Program-made: the position numbers and the translations under genes | Source: JALHVH01 sp964585685 | GTDB lineage: Bacteria > Acidobacteriota > Aminicenantia > Aminicenantales > Saccharicenantaceae | NCBI GenBank assembly: GCA_964585685.1 | Contig: CAZPEP010000033.1 | Coordinates: forward strand, 1 to 34,090 | DNA length: 34,090 bases | Direction of reading: 5' to 3' | Shown: one piece after another, positions 14,309-22,763 of the stretch | How positions within the stretch are numbered: position 1 is the first letter of the stretch | Layout of the letters: each line of letters begins with the position of its first letter | The notes under the pieces: generated by a model | The model's database searches: none | Seen by the model: only the letters and a program-made list of their open reading frames with translations | What the model was told of the DNA's origin: nothing

Positions 14309-16588
14309 GTGTCTCAATCGCTGGTCATCGTGGAATCGCCGGCCAAGGCGAAAACCATCAATCATTACCTGGGTTCGGGATACATCGTCAAGGCGTCCAT
14401 GGGGCATGTCCGGGACCTGCCCAAGAGCAAGATGGGGGTCGACGTCGAGCACGACTTCGCGCCCACCTACCAGATCATCCCCGACAAGAAGAAGATCGTC
14501 GCCGAGCTGAAGAAGCTGGCCGGCGAGAGCGATCGGATCATCCTGGCGGCCGACCACGACCGCGAAGGGGAGGCCATCTCCTGGCATCTCCGCGAGCTCA
14601 TCGGGGCCGATAACCCGAAGGTTTTCCGGGCCGTCTTCAACGAGATCACCGAGGAGGGCGTCAAGAAGGCGTTCGAGCATCTCGGCGGGCTCGACATGCC
14701 GAAGATCGAGGCCCAGCAGACCCGGCGCATCCTCGACCGGCTCGTCGGCTACCTCATCAGCCCGCTCCTCTGGAAGAAGATCGGCCGGGGCCTGAGCGCC
14801 GGCCGGGTCCAATCGGTCGCCCTGCGGCTCATCTGCGACCGGGAGAAGGAGATCAAGGCCTTCGTCGTCGAGGAGTTCTGGAACGTCTCGGCCCGGCTTC
14901 GGGCGGCGAACCCGCCCGAGTTCAAGGCCGCCCTGGCGAAGATCGACGGCAAGAAGGCCAAAATTGAGAATAAGGAAAAGGCCGACGCCGTCCTGGAGGC
15001 CTGTAGGAAAGCGTCCTTTGTCCTCGACAAGATCAAGGTCGAGGTCAAGCGGAAGACTCCGCCCCCTCCCTACATCACGAGCTCGCTCCAGCAGGACGCG
15101 TTCCGCCTCCTCCACTACCCGGTCAAGAAGACGATGTTCGTCGCCCAGAAGCTCTACGAGGGGATGGCCATCGGGGAGCTCGGGCAGACGGGGCTCATCA
15201 CCTACATGAGGACCGATTCGTTCCGGATCTCGGACGAAGCCCGGAACGCGGCCCGGTCGTACATCGAGCGGGCCTTCTCTTCGGCGCACGTTCCGTCCAA
15301 GCCCAATTTCTACAAGAACAAGAAGAAGGCCCAGGACGCCCACGAGGCCATCCGCCCGGCCCACCTGGACCTCCCTCCCGATAAGATCAAACAGGATCTC
15401 AAGAAAGAGGAATACGACCTTTACCGGCTCATCTGGAACAGGTTCATCGCCTCGCAGATGGCCGCGGCCGTCGTCGAGGAGACCGACTTCGACATCCGGG
15501 CGGCCAATTTTCTCTTCAAGGCCAAGGGCGAGGTCCTCAAGTTCGAGGGCTTCCTGGCCGCGGCCCCGAACGGGAACGCGGACCGGGACATCCTGCCAAA
15601 GGCGTTCGAGGGCGAGGTCCTGGCCCTTGTCGACGGTGAGTCCGGCGTCGAGGCCAAGCAGAGCTTCACCCAGCCGCCCGCCCGTTACACCGAGGGCACG
15701 CTGGTCAAGGAGCTCGAGGCCAAGGGAATCGGCCGGCCGAGCACCTACGCGCCGATCATCGCGACGCTCCAGAACCGGGTCTATGTCTCCCGGGACAAGG
15801 GCAAGTTCATCCCGACGGACCTGGGCATGGTCGTCACGGATTTTCTGGTCATGCACTTCGCCGAGCTCCTGGACGTGACCTTCACGGCCCAGATGGAGGA
15901 GGAGCTCGACCAGATCAGCGACGGAGAGCGGCCTTGGCTAGAAAGTCTCCGGAAGTACTACGCCGTCCTCGATAAGTCCATGACGGCGGGCAGCGAAGCC
16001 GACGACCTCAAGCGGACCGGCATCCCCCTCGAAGAGAAGTGCCCCAAGTGCGGCAAGGACATGGTCATCAAGTCGGGCCGCTTCGGCCGGTTCAAGGCCT
16101 GCTCCGGTTACCCTGAGTGCACCCACAAGGAAGCCCTTGTCAAGAAGGAGACGAAGCCTCTCGACGAGAAATGCCCCCAGTGCGATGCCCCCCTCGTCAT
16201 CAAGTTCGGCCGCTTCGGCTCGTTCATCGCCTGCTCCTCCTACCCGAAGTGCAAGTATATCCAGAAGGACAAAGTCGACACGGGGATCACCTGCCCCGAG
16301 GAATGCGGCGGGACCATCGTCCGCCGGAAGACGCGCCGGGGGAAGTACTTCTTCGGCTGCAGCCTTTACCCGAAGTGCAAGTACGCGACTTGGGACGAGC
16401 CCGTGGCCAAGCCATGCCCCGATTGCGGCCGGAAGTTCGTCCTGAAGAAGAATCCCATCAAGGGTGATCCCCACCTCTACTGCTCGGACGAAAAGTGCGC
16501 GTACAAGGAGATCGTCCCGCGGGAAAAACTCTGGGAGCAGAACAAGGAGGGGCCCGCCGCCCCGCCGGCCGATGAGAAAAGCGATTGA
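14309..16588 (+). CDS. topA: DNA topoisomerase I
   Basis: A 759-residue type IA topoisomerase that relaxes negative supercoils. The TOPRIM domain has E9 (VIVESPAKA) and DHDREGE (D82, D84, E86). The active-site Tyr is Y299 in GLITYMRTDSF. The C-terminal quarter carries four cysteine zinc-ribbon modules starting CPKCGKD, CPQCDAP, CPEECGG and CPDCGRK. The start is GTG, directly after the dprA stop, with GAGGAGA upstream inside dprA. The order dprA-topA-xerC is conserved in many bacteria and supports all three calls. It overlaps xerC by 17 nt. Confidence 0.97.
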   Translation: MSQSLVIVESPAKAKTINHYLGSGYIVKASMGHVRDLPKSKMGVDVEHDFAPTYQIIPDKKKIVAELKKLAGESDRIILAADHDREGEAISWHLRELIGADNPKVFRAVFNEITEEGVKKAFEHLGGLDMPKIEAQQTRRILDRLVGYLISPLLWKKIGRGLSAGRVQSVALRLICDREKEIKAFVVEEFWNVSARLRAANPPEFKAALAKIDGKKAKIENKEKADAVLEACRKASFVLDKIKVEVKRKTPPPPYITSSLQQDAFRLLHYPVKKTMFVAQKLYEGMAIGELGQTGLITYMRTDSFRISDEARNAARSYIERAFSSAHVPSKPNFYKNKKKAQDAHEAIRPAHLDLPPDKIKQDLKKEEYDLYRLIWNRFIASQMAAAVVEETDFDIRAANFLFKAKGEVLKFEGFLAAAPNGNADRDILPKAFEGEVLALVDGESGVEAKQSFTQPPARYTEGTLVKELEAKGIGRPSTYAPIIATLQNRVYVSRDKGKFIPTDLGMVVTDFLVMHFAELLDVTFTAQMEEELDQISDGERPWLESLRKYYAVLDKSMTAGSEADDLKRTGIPLEEKCPKCGKDMVIKSGRFGRFKACSGYPECTHKEALVKKETKPLDEKCPQCDAPLVIKFGRFGSFIACSSYPKCKYIQKDKVDTGITCPEECGGTIVRRKTRRGKYFFGCSLYPKCKYATWDEPVAKPCPDCGRKFVLKKNPIKGDPHLYCSDEKCAYKEIVPREKLWEQNKEGPAAPPADEKSD

Positions 16589-17456
16589 CGAGTTCCTCGA
16601 GTACCTCCGGCACGAGCGGAACGCGTCCCCCCATACCGTCGCGGCCTACGGCCGGGACCTCGGCCAGCTCGCCGCCTACCTCAAAGAGAAACGCACCGCC
16701 TGGCAGGCCGCCGACAATGTGATCCTGCGCGGCTTTATGGCTCGCCTCTACGAAGGCCGGCGGAAGAAGACGACCATAGGCCGGAAGCTCGCGGCCGTCC
16801 GGTCGTTCTATGATTACGCCGTCCGCCGGAGGTGGGTCGAATCGAACCCCGCCCGGGTCCTGGCGACACCTAGGGCCGAGAAGCTGGTGCCCTCGTTCCT
16901 GTCCGAGGACGAGATGGCAAATTTCCTGGACCTGCCCTCCTCCGACCGTCCCCTCGACCTCCGGGACAGGGCCGTCCTCGAGCTCCTCTACGCCTCCGGG
17001 ATCCGGGTCAGCGAGCTTGTGGCGATCGATCTCGCCGATGTGGGCTTCACCGAGCGCCTCGTCCGGGTGAGGGGGAAGGGCAAGAAGGAACGTCTGGTCC
17101 CGTTCGGCCGGTCGGCCGCGGCGAGCCTCGAGGCCTGGCTTCGCGCCCGGAACGGTCTTCCGGGGGACCGGGCCGCCGTGGACGCGATCTTCCTTAACTA
17201 CAAGGGCGGCCGCCTGACCACGCGCTCCGTCGAACGGATCGTCGCGAAGTACATCCGGCGGACGGCCGTCGTCCGGCACATCAGCCCCCACTCCCTCCGT
17301 CATTCCTTCGCCTCGCACCTCCTCGGCCGCGGGGCCGACCTCAGGACCATCCAGGAGCTCCTCGGCCACGCCAGCCTCGCCACGACCCAGAAGTACACCC
17401 ACATGGACCTCAGGCAACTTCTGGACGTGTATAAGAAGAGTCACCCCAGGTCATAA
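16572..17456 (+). CDS. xerC: tyrosine recombinase XerC
   Basis: A 294-residue Xer recombinase that would resolve chromosome dimers at a dif site. The N-terminal SAM-like core-binding domain is about 1-90 (FLEYLRHERNASPHTVAAYGRDL). The catalytic domain has R145 (ASGIRVSEL), K169 (RGKGKKERLVP), H240 and R243 (HSLRHSFASHLL), H266 (LGHASLATT) and the nucleophile Y275 (KYTHM). The full set is present and the length is typical. The ATG at 16572 lies inside the end of topA. XerC is preferred over XerD because of the dprA-topA neighbourhood. No dif site was found. Confidence 0.9.
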   Translation: MRKAIDEFLEYLRHERNASPHTVAAYGRDLGQLAAYLKEKRTAWQAADNVILRGFMARLYEGRRKKTTIGRKLAAVRSFYDYAVRRRWVESNPARVLATPRAEKLVPSFLSEDEMANFLDLPSSDRPLDLRDRAVLELLYASGIRVSELVAIDLADVGFTERLVRVRGKGKKERLVPFGRSAAASLEAWLRARNGLPGDRAAVDAIFLNYKGGRLTTRSVERIVAKYIRRTAVVRHISPHSLRHSFASHLLGRGADLRTIQELLGHASLATTQKYTHMDLRQLLDVYKKSHPRS

Positions 17457-17460
17457 GGGA

Positions 17461-17543
17461 CGGAGACACGGCTCGAATTCTCTGAAATTCTTAATCCCCC
17501 CACCCCCTTGGAATTCAAGGGGGACGTTCGGAACGTGTCTCCG
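17461..17543. repeat. MITE-like element with CGGAGACACG terminal inverted repeats
   Basis: CGGAGACACG (17461-17470) and its exact reverse complement (17534-17543) bound an 83-bp element. It carries CCCCTTGGAATTCAAGGGG at 17504-17522, the reverse complement of the palindrome at 6780-6798. It sits right after the xerC stop. Confidence 0.65.
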
Positions 17544-17553
17544 GCAAAGGAGG

Positions 17554-17579
17554 GGAGGGGGGTGAACCCCCCTCCTTTT
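17554..17579 (+). terminator. intrinsic terminator between convergent xerC and comEA-like genes
   Basis: GGAGGGGGG, TGAA loop, CCCCCCTCC, then TTTT. A 9-bp perfect GC-rich stem followed by a short U-run fits a terminator for the + strand operon. The other strand has only AAA upstream, so it would be weaker for the comEA-like gene, whose stop codon it touches. Confidence 0.7.
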
Positions 17580-17880
17580 ACTTGGTTTCGACCGTGATCA
17601 TGTCCTTGAGCTGGTTGAAGAGCTTCTCGCCGATGCCCTTGACCTTCATGATCTCTTCGATCTTTTTGAAGGCTCCGTTCTTTGACCGGAAATCGACGAT
17701 CTCGCGGGCGATCTTGGGACCGATGCGAGGCAGGCCCTCCAGCTCGGCCGGGGAGGCCGTGTTGATGTTGACCTTGGGGCCGGGGGCGGCGGGCGCCTCG
17801 GCGAAGGCCCAGGAGAAGGTGAGGACGACGAGCGCCAGGACGAGGCCGAGCGCAGTGCCTTTGGAACGATGGTTTTTCAT
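17578..17880 (-). CDS. ComEA-like helix-hairpin-helix protein
   Basis: A 100-residue exported or membrane-anchored protein. An N-terminal hydrophobic segment (GTALGLVLALVVLTFSWAFA) precedes a Pro/Ala spacer and a C-terminal pair of helix-hairpin-helix motifs: VNINTASPAELEGLPRIGPKIAREIVDFRSKNGAFKKIEEIMKVKGIGEKLFNQL. This is the ComEA DNA-binding domain, which captures DNA during uptake; the short form lacks the extra domain of Bacillus ComEA. The start at 17880 has AGGAGG 4 nt upstream. With dprA nearby it hints at transformation ability. Confidence 0.88.
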   Translation of the reverse strand: MKNHRSKGTALGLVLALVVLTFSWAFAEAPAAPGPKVNINTASPAELEGLPRIGPKIAREIVDFRSKNGAFKKIEEIMKVKGIGEKLFNQLKDMITVETK

Positions 17881-18073
17881 GAAACCTCCTTTCGCCCTTC
17901 CTTGATGCGCATTCCGGGCCAACGGACGATGTTTCTAATAAGTTGAAAATAAATAACATGCGGACACAGCGGCCCGTCTCCAGTCAATGGCGGTTCACAT
18001 CCGGACCGTTGGAGGATAACCTGGGTTGACAATGACACGGAGGTCCGGGGCCCCGATCGGGCGCCGCGAACCT
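17881..18073. other. intergenic region without recognised gene
   Basis: A 193-bp gap between the comEA-like gene and the 3' end of rdgB. AT-rich sequence near 17935-17960 is the likely promoter zone for the - strand comEA-like gene, but no clear boxes can be assigned. TTGACA at 18025 on the + strand has no gene downstream. Confidence 0.4.
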
Positions 18074-18694
18074 TTAGCGTTCGACCTCTAACCTTCGCAG
18101 GACCTTGATCATCTTATCGAGCGCCCGGCCGCGATGGCTGACCGCGTTCTTGGTCTCGGCCGAAAGCTCGGCGAAATGCTTCCCGAGGCGCGGATAGTAG
18201 AAGATGGGATCGTAGCCGAAGCCGTTCGAGCCTTTGGGGAACTCGGCGATGATCCCCCGGACCTCGCCGAGGACCTCGGCGACGATCCCGTCCGGCCCGG
18301 ACAGGACCATGGCGCAGACGAACCGGGCTCCACGCTTCGGCCGCGGGGCGTCGCGGAGGAGCCGGAGGACTTTGCGCAGGTTCCTCTCGTCGGTCGGATC
18401 CGGCCGGGCGAAGCGCGCCGAATGGACGCCGGGGGCGCCGCCGAGCGCCTCGACCTCGAGCCCGGAATCCTCGGCCAAGGTCAGGAGCCCCGAGAGCCGG
18501 GCGTAGCGTCGGCTCTTGCCACGGGCGTTTTCGAGGAACGTCCGCCCCCGCTCCCGGTACGAGGCCTCCGGCAGGATCTGGGCCAGGCTGACGACCTCGA
18601 ACGGGCGCCCGGCCAAGGCGCGGCCGATCTCCCTGACCTTCCCGGCGTTGGTCGTGGCGACCAGGAGCTTCGCCCTAATCGATGAGGAGCTCAT
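18074..18694 (-). CDS. rdgB: RdgB/HAM1 dITP/XTP pyrophosphatase
   Basis: A 206-residue enzyme that hydrolyses non-canonical purine NTPs (dITP, XTP) to monophosphates, keeping them out of DNA and RNA. Family motifs: LLVATTNAGKVREI, the catalytic region LTLAEDSGLEVEALGGAPGVHSARF, PKGSNGFGYDPIFYYP, and AETKNAVSHRGRAL with the conserved SHR. The length is normal. It begins 20 nt inside the end of the MgtC-family gene, so translation is probably coupled. Confidence 0.95.
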   Translation of the reverse strand: MSSSSIRAKLLVATTNAGKVREIGRALAGRPFEVVSLAQILPEASYRERGRTFLENARGKSRRYARLSGLLTLAEDSGLEVEALGGAPGVHSARFARPDPTDERNLRKVLRLLRDAPRPKRGARFVCAMVLSGPDGIVAEVLGEVRGIIAEFPKGSNGFGYDPIFYYPRLGKHFAELSAETKNAVSHRGRALDKMIKVLRRLEVER

Positions 18695-19322
18695 CGATCT
18701 CTCCGAGCCCGAGCAGTCCCTGGTTGAACTCCTGCTCTTTCTCCTCCGACGCGTAGAACGCGAAGCTGATGAAGGTCCCGTCCTTGTCCTTCTTCAGGCT
18801 CAGGCGCTCGAGCTTGATGCTGTGGTGGAAGCTGAGCTTGCGGAGCCCGGACAGGACCTGGGTAGCCTTCTGAACCTTGATGCGGTACTGGTGGAGCGCC
18901 TTGCGGAGGTAGGCGTCCTCAATCCGCCGGAAGAGGATGAGGGTGAACATGATGAGGGCCGTAAGAAGGACGGCCGGGACGTAGTACCCGGAGCCAATGA
19001 CCAGCCCCAGGCCGGCGACGATCCACAGCGTCGCAGCTGTCGTCAGCCCGGCGGTGGTGCCCTTGGCGTGGACGATGGTCCCGGCGCCGAGGAACCCGAT
19101 GCCGGTGATGACGCCTGCGGCCATCCGGAGGAGGCTGTCGCCCGTCCCCCCCTTCGCCCCTACGAGCCCCGCCGCAAGGCTCATCATCATGGCCGAGCCA
19201 ATGCAGACGAGGATGTTGGTCCGGAAGCCGGCCGGCTTCTGGCTGGCCTCCCGTTCCAGGCCGATGAGTCCGCCGAGGGCGATGGCCAGGATGAGCTTGA
19301 GAAGGATGTCGACGAGTTCCAT
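18675..19322 (-). CDS. MgtC/SapB family membrane protein
   Basis: A 215-residue inner-membrane protein. The N-terminal MgtC/SapB domain (about 1-135) has the signature LGGLIGLEREASQKPAGFRTNILVCIGSAMMM, then AAGVITGIGFLGAGTIVHAKGTTAGLTTAATLWIVAGLGLVIGSGYY. A cytoplasmic C-terminal domain (about 140-215) is ACT-like in size. The ATG at 19322 has AAAGGGGGA 5 nt upstream. MgtC proteins act in low-magnesium survival and ATP-synthase or phosphate homeostasis in pathogens; the role here is unknown. It starts 16 nt after the UbiA-family gene. Confidence 0.9.
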   Translation of the reverse strand: MELVDILLKLILAIALGGLIGLEREASQKPAGFRTNILVCIGSAMMMSLAAGLVGAKGGTGDSLLRMAAGVITGIGFLGAGTIVHAKGTTAGLTTAATLWIVAGLGLVIGSGYYVPAVLLTALIMFTLILFRRIEDAYLRKALHQYRIKVQKATQVLSGLRKLSFHHSIKLERLSLKKDKDGTFISFAFYASEEKEQEFNQGLLGLGEIDELLID

Positions 19323-19338
19323 GTCTATCCCCCTTTCA

Positions 19339-20244
19339 TCAGTGGCCGGCCCGACCGAGCAGGAATGCCGCGGCGAAGAGCAGGACGAGGGCGGCCGTAT
19401 AGACAGCGTATTTCGGGCGGGCCAGGAGTTTTTCCGGCTCCTCCATGACCTCATTCTCGCCCAGGGTTTTGCGGAAGAAGAGGAAGAGGTAAAAGGCCAG
19501 GAAGGGCGAGAGCCAAAAAAAGCCGCGGAGGCCGTAGGCCGCGGCGAAGGCGAAGTAGGCGGCGAAGAGGACGGCCGCGCTCGCGCCCATTCCGAAGAGG
19601 AGCGTCCCCCGCGTATAGCGCCGGAGCGAGGCCCGGTAGTCACCCGCCCGCTCCCCCAGGAATCGGTATTCGGAGAGCCTTTTCGCGACCATCAGGAAGT
19701 TCCCGAAGGCCCACCAGCAGACAAGGAGGCTCCAGGGCGGAAAGGCCGGCGAGGCCAGGGCGTACCAGCCGATGAGGAAGCGGATAGGATTGTTGACCGA
19801 CTCCGAGATCGAATCCAGGAACGGGACGTCCTTGGTCCGGACGGGCTTGAGGTTGTAGGCGAAGCCCGCCAGGACGAGGGCAAGGAGCGAGAGGAAGAGG
19901 GGCCGGGAATATAGGAACCACGCCAGGGACAAGCTCGCCCCGCCGATGATTGCGGCCCAGAAGATGAGGGGCCCCTTGCGGACGGCGCCGCTCGCGAGCG
20001 GCCGGTTGCGTTTGGTCGGGTGGTGGACATCGAAGGGCGCGTCGGCGATCTCGTTGATGATGTAGTTAGCCGTCGAGACGGCCCAGGTCAGGAGGAACGC
20101 CCCGGCGACACGGATGGCGATTGCGGCCGGGCCGAGGCGAGCGAGGACGCCCGCTTCAATGACGAAGAGCGCGGCGCTGCCGACCAGGATGGCCGTGCTG
20201 CGCGGCCACCGCTCGAGGCGCATGGCCTTCAAATAGGATCTCAA
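19339..20244 (-). CDS. UbiA-family prenyltransferase, similar to decaprenyl-phosphate phosphoribosyltransferases
   Basis: About 301 residues with 8-9 predicted membrane segments. The first Asp-rich motif is NEIADAPFDVHHPTKRNRPLASG. The HPTKRNRP block is typical of the branch that includes mycobacterial DPPR synthase, which attaches phosphoribose to polyprenyl phosphate. The second Asp-rich site is weaker (DSISESVNNP). The TTG at 20244 overlaps the preceding stop (TTGA) and has a purine-rich AAGGGGG upstream; the alternative ATG at 20223 has a poorly spaced Shine-Dalgarno. Co-transcribed with a methyltransferase and the MgtC-family gene. The acceptor may be polyprenyl phosphate, a quinone ring or another polar head group. 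Confidence 0.82.
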   Translation of the reverse strand: MRSYLKAMRLERWPRSTAILVGSAALFVIEAGVLARLGPAAIAIRVAGAFLLTWAVSTANYIINEIADAPFDVHHPTKRNRPLASGAVRKGPLIFWAAIIGGASLSLAWFLYSRPLFLSLLALVLAGFAYNLKPVRTKDVPFLDSISESVNNPIRFLIGWYALASPAFPPWSLLVCWWAFGNFLMVAKRLSEYRFLGERAGDYRASLRRYTRGTLLFGMGASAAVLFAAYFAFAAAYGLRGFFWLSPFLAFYLFLFFRKTLGENEVMEEPEKLLARPKYAVYTAALVLLFAAAFLLGRAGH

Positions 20245-21161
20245 TCGGCCCCCTTCTTCCGGGCGTAGATCTCGAACGAATCGCCCAGGGCCAATTTTAT
20301 CGGAATTCTCCCCAAATAAGAAGACAGGCGGCGGCCTCGGAGGAGGAAGCGTAAGGCGGCCTTCCGGGAGGCAAGGTAACGGGCGCTGAAGGTCCAGCTG
20401 TAGCTCCGGCGGCGGACGACCGTGAACCCGGTCCGGCTGAAAAGGGCGTCGAGGCTTCCCCGCGTGAAGTAGGCAAGATGGGCAGGCCGGAGGTGCCACC
20501 ACGTCCTCCCGGAGAGCCGGGCCGCGGCGCTCCGGATGTCGGGTGTGACGAGGCACAGGAGGCCGCCCGGGCGGAGGACCTCGGCGGCGCGATGGACGAC
20601 GTCGTAGGGCCGGGCCGTATGCTCGATGAGATCGACCATCGTCACGACGTCGACGGAGACGGGCGAGACCGTTGCGGTCTCAAAGACGCCCTCGCGGACG
20701 GCGAGTCCGTACCGGTCGCGGGCGAACGCGACCGCCCAGGCACTCGGCTCGACGCCGTCGATTTCCCAGCCGCGCTCGCGGGCCAAATTCATCAGGATGC
20801 CCGTCGCCGCCCCGACGTCGAAGAGGCGGCCCTTTTCGGGCCGGAGCCCTTCGATCCGGGTGAGCACGCGGCGGAAGTTCATCGCCCGCCCTTCGGCCTC
20901 CTCTTCGTAGAGAGGGTCCTCGAGGGCGCCGTAGAGCGAGCCGATGAACGCGGGCGTCGGGCAGGGGTCGGCGAAGATGTGGCCGCAGTCGTCGCAGCGG
21001 CTGAGATCCCAGGTCAGGCCATAGCGGCTGTCGGTGATCCTGACGTCCTCGGGCCGGAGCTCCCGAAGATCGGCCGAGCCCTTCCTCCATGGGCGAAATC
21101 CTGCCCCGCCGCAGGCCGGGCAGGCCGCGACCCTCTCGAACCGCTCGCGCTCGTCGTTCAT
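20241..21161 (-). CDS. class I SAM-dependent methyltransferase with N-terminal zinc ribbon
   Basis: A 306-residue protein. The N-terminal CPACGG ... CDDCGHIF four-cysteine zinc ribbon (residues 14-62) is followed by a Methyltransf_23-type domain: GRLFDVGAATGILMNLARERG (motif I), IDGVEPSAWAV, VDVVTMVDLIEHTARP, and LRPGGLLCLVTPDIRS. A C-terminal helical part includes PAHLAYFTRGSL. Proteins of this layout often act on sugars or lipid-linked intermediates. It is first in a - strand operon and overlaps the UbiA-family gene, so a shared lipid-linked substrate is reasonable but unproven. Confidence 0.85.
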   Translation of the reverse strand: MNDERERFERVAACPACGGAGFRPWRKGSADLRELRPEDVRITDSRYGLTWDLSRCDDCGHIFADPCPTPAFIGSLYGALEDPLYEEEAEGRAMNFRRVLTRIEGLRPEKGRLFDVGAATGILMNLARERGWEIDGVEPSAWAVAFARDRYGLAVREGVFETATVSPVSVDVVTMVDLIEHTARPYDVVHRAAEVLRPGGLLCLVTPDIRSAAARLSGRTWWHLRPAHLAYFTRGSLDALFSRTGFTVVRRRSYSWTFSARYLASRKAALRFLLRGRRLSSYLGRIPIKLALGDSFEIYARKKGAD

Positions 21162-21298
21162 CCCTCAGGATCCTCGCCCAGTTTTTACCATCGGCCCCTC
21201 GGGATGTCAATCGGAGCGCCGACAAAAGCGACTCAAAGGGAGGGCGGTGGATCCAAGGCCATTCTGTCCGGGCCCTTATATCAGCCTGCGTGTCACTG

Positions 21299-21329
21299 TT
21301 GGACATAAAAGGCGGCCTGATGATAAAAT
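21299..21329 (+). promoter_or_regulatory. possible enolase promoter
   Basis: TTGGAC (21299-21304) and TAAAAT (21324-21329) with a rather long 19-nt spacer, 38 nt before the ATG. It is the best candidate in the 205-bp divergent gap 21162-21366, where no other feature is visible. Confidence 0.35.
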
Positions 21330-21366
21330 GTCTTGGTACGGCACGATGACGAGAGGAGAGAAATCC

Positions 21367-22650
21367 ATGTCGACTTTGATCAAAAAGATCCGCGGACGGG
21401 AGATCCTGGATTCGCGCGGCAACCCGACCGTCGAGGTCGATGTCTGGCTCGAGGACGGCTCGCGCGGGCGGGCTGGAGTCCCGTCTGGAGCCTCGACGGG
21501 CATCTACGAGGCCCTCGAGCTCCGGGACGGCGATGCCGGGCGGTACCTCGGCAAGGGCGTCCTCAAAGCGGTCGCGCACGTCAATATCGACATCGCCCAG
21601 TCCGTCACGGGCCTCGATGCCCTGGACCAGGCGAGGGTGGACCGGGCCATGCTGACGCTTGACGGGACGCCTACGAAAAGCAAGCTCGGCGCGAACGCTA
21701 TCCTGGGCGTGAGCCTGGCCATTGCCCGCGCGGCGGCCGACGCGAAGGGCATGGCCCTCTTCCGCTACCTCGGAGGCGTCTCTGCCAGGCTCCTGCCCGT
21801 GCCGATGTTCAACATCCTGAACGGAGGCGTCCATGCCAATTGGCAGAGCACGGATCTCCAGGAGTTCATGATCGCCCCGGTCGGCGCGCCCAGCTTCCAC
21901 GAAGCCCTGCGCTGGGGAAGCGAGACCTACCACGCCCTGAAGAGCGTCCTCAAGGGACAGGGCTTCTCGACGGGCGTCGGCGACGAGGGCGGCTTTGCCC
22001 CGGCCTTCAAGAAGAACTCCGACGCGGTCGAGAACATCCTTAAGGCCATCGAGAAGGCGGGCTACAAGCCCGGGAGGGACATCGGCATCTGCCTCGACCC
22101 CGCGGCGAGCGGTTTCTACGAGGACGGTCTCTATAACCTGCGGACCGAAGGCCGGAAGGTCAAGGCCGAGGAGATGGTGAAGATGTACGCCGAGTGGGTC
22201 GAAAAATATCCCATCTTCTCCATCGAGGACGGCTTGGCCGAGGACGATTGGGAGGGCTGGAAGCTTTTGACGAAGACAATCGGCTCGAAGATCCAGCTCG
22301 TCGGTGACGACCTGTTCGTGACCAATGTCGAGCGTATCGCCCGCGGCATCAAGGAAAAGGCTGCCAACTCCGTCCTCATCAAGCTCAACCAGATCGGCAC
22401 GCTGACCGAGACCGTTGCCGCCATCGAGATGGCCCGCAAGGCCGGCTGGACGGCTATGGTCTCGCACCGGAGCGGCGAGACTGTCGACAGCTTCATCGCC
22501 GACTTGACCGTCGCCATGGGCACCGGCCAGCTCAAGACCGGCGCCCCCTGCCGCGGCGAACGCCTGGAGAAGTACAACCAGCTGATGCGCATCGAGGAGG
22601 AGCTCTCCGAGAACGCCGTCTATGCCGGCACGGCCGCGTTCGGAAGGTAA
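21367..22650 (+). CDS. eno: enolase
   Basis: A 427-residue glycolytic enolase converting 2-phosphoglycerate to phosphoenolpyruvate. Family blocks: REILDSRGNPTVEVDVWLEDG, the mobile-loop region PSGASTGIYEALELRDGD, FNILNGGVHA, GDEGGFAPAF, the metal and catalytic residues in FSIEDGLAEDDW and VGDDLFVTN, KLNQIGTLTET, and VSHRSGETVDSFIADLTV. Full length. The ATG at 21367 is preceded by GAGAGGAGAG; an in-frame ATG 14 codons earlier lacks such a site. Monocistronic. Confidence 0.98.
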   Translation: MSTLIKKIRGREILDSRGNPTVEVDVWLEDGSRGRAGVPSGASTGIYEALELRDGDAGRYLGKGVLKAVAHVNIDIAQSVTGLDALDQARVDRAMLTLDGTPTKSKLGANAILGVSLAIARAAADAKGMALFRYLGGVSARLLPVPMFNILNGGVHANWQSTDLQEFMIAPVGAPSFHEALRWGSETYHALKSVLKGQGFSTGVGDEGGFAPAFKKNSDAVENILKAIEKAGYKPGRDIGICLDPAASGFYEDGLYNLRTEGRKVKAEEMVKMYAEWVEKYPIFSIEDGLAEDDWEGWKLLTKTIGSKIQLVGDDLFVTNVERIARGIKEKAANSVLIKLNQIGTLTETVAAIEMARKAGWTAMVSHRSGETVDSFIADLTVAMGTGQLKTGAPCRGERLEKYNQLMRIEEELSENAVYAGTAAFGR

Positions 22651-22693
22651 GTTCCGACCACCGGTCCCAAGCCGAAAAATCGAGAAAAAAAGC

Positions 22694-22723
22694 TTGACAG
22701 AGCTATTTCTTTAGTAGTATATG
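22694..22723 (+). promoter_or_regulatory. promoter of the rrf2-porin-pst operon
   Basis: A perfect TTGACA (22694-22699), 18-nt spacer, TATATG (22718-22723). The inverted repeat at 22727-22749 begins 4 nt downstream, over the expected transcription start. Confidence 0.65.
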
Positions 22724-22726
22724 ACA

Positions 22727-22749
22727 TTGTCGATTGAATTAGTCGACAA
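22727..22749. promoter_or_regulatory. 23-bp inverted-repeat operator candidate for the Rrf2 regulator
   Basis: TTGTCGA (22727-22733), 9-nt AT-rich spacer, TCGACAA (22743-22749): perfect 7-bp arms. Rrf2 family members such as IscR and CymR bind dyads of about this size at their own promoters. Placed here it would block transcription when bound. Assignment to this regulator is inference. Confidence 0.55.
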
Positions 22750-22763
22750 CACAGGCGGATGAA

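Noticed and set aside
14228..15856. Open frame of 542 codons on the - strand opposite topA
   Set aside because: A mirror of the topA reading frame with Asp/Leu/Arg-rich composition and no recognised motif.
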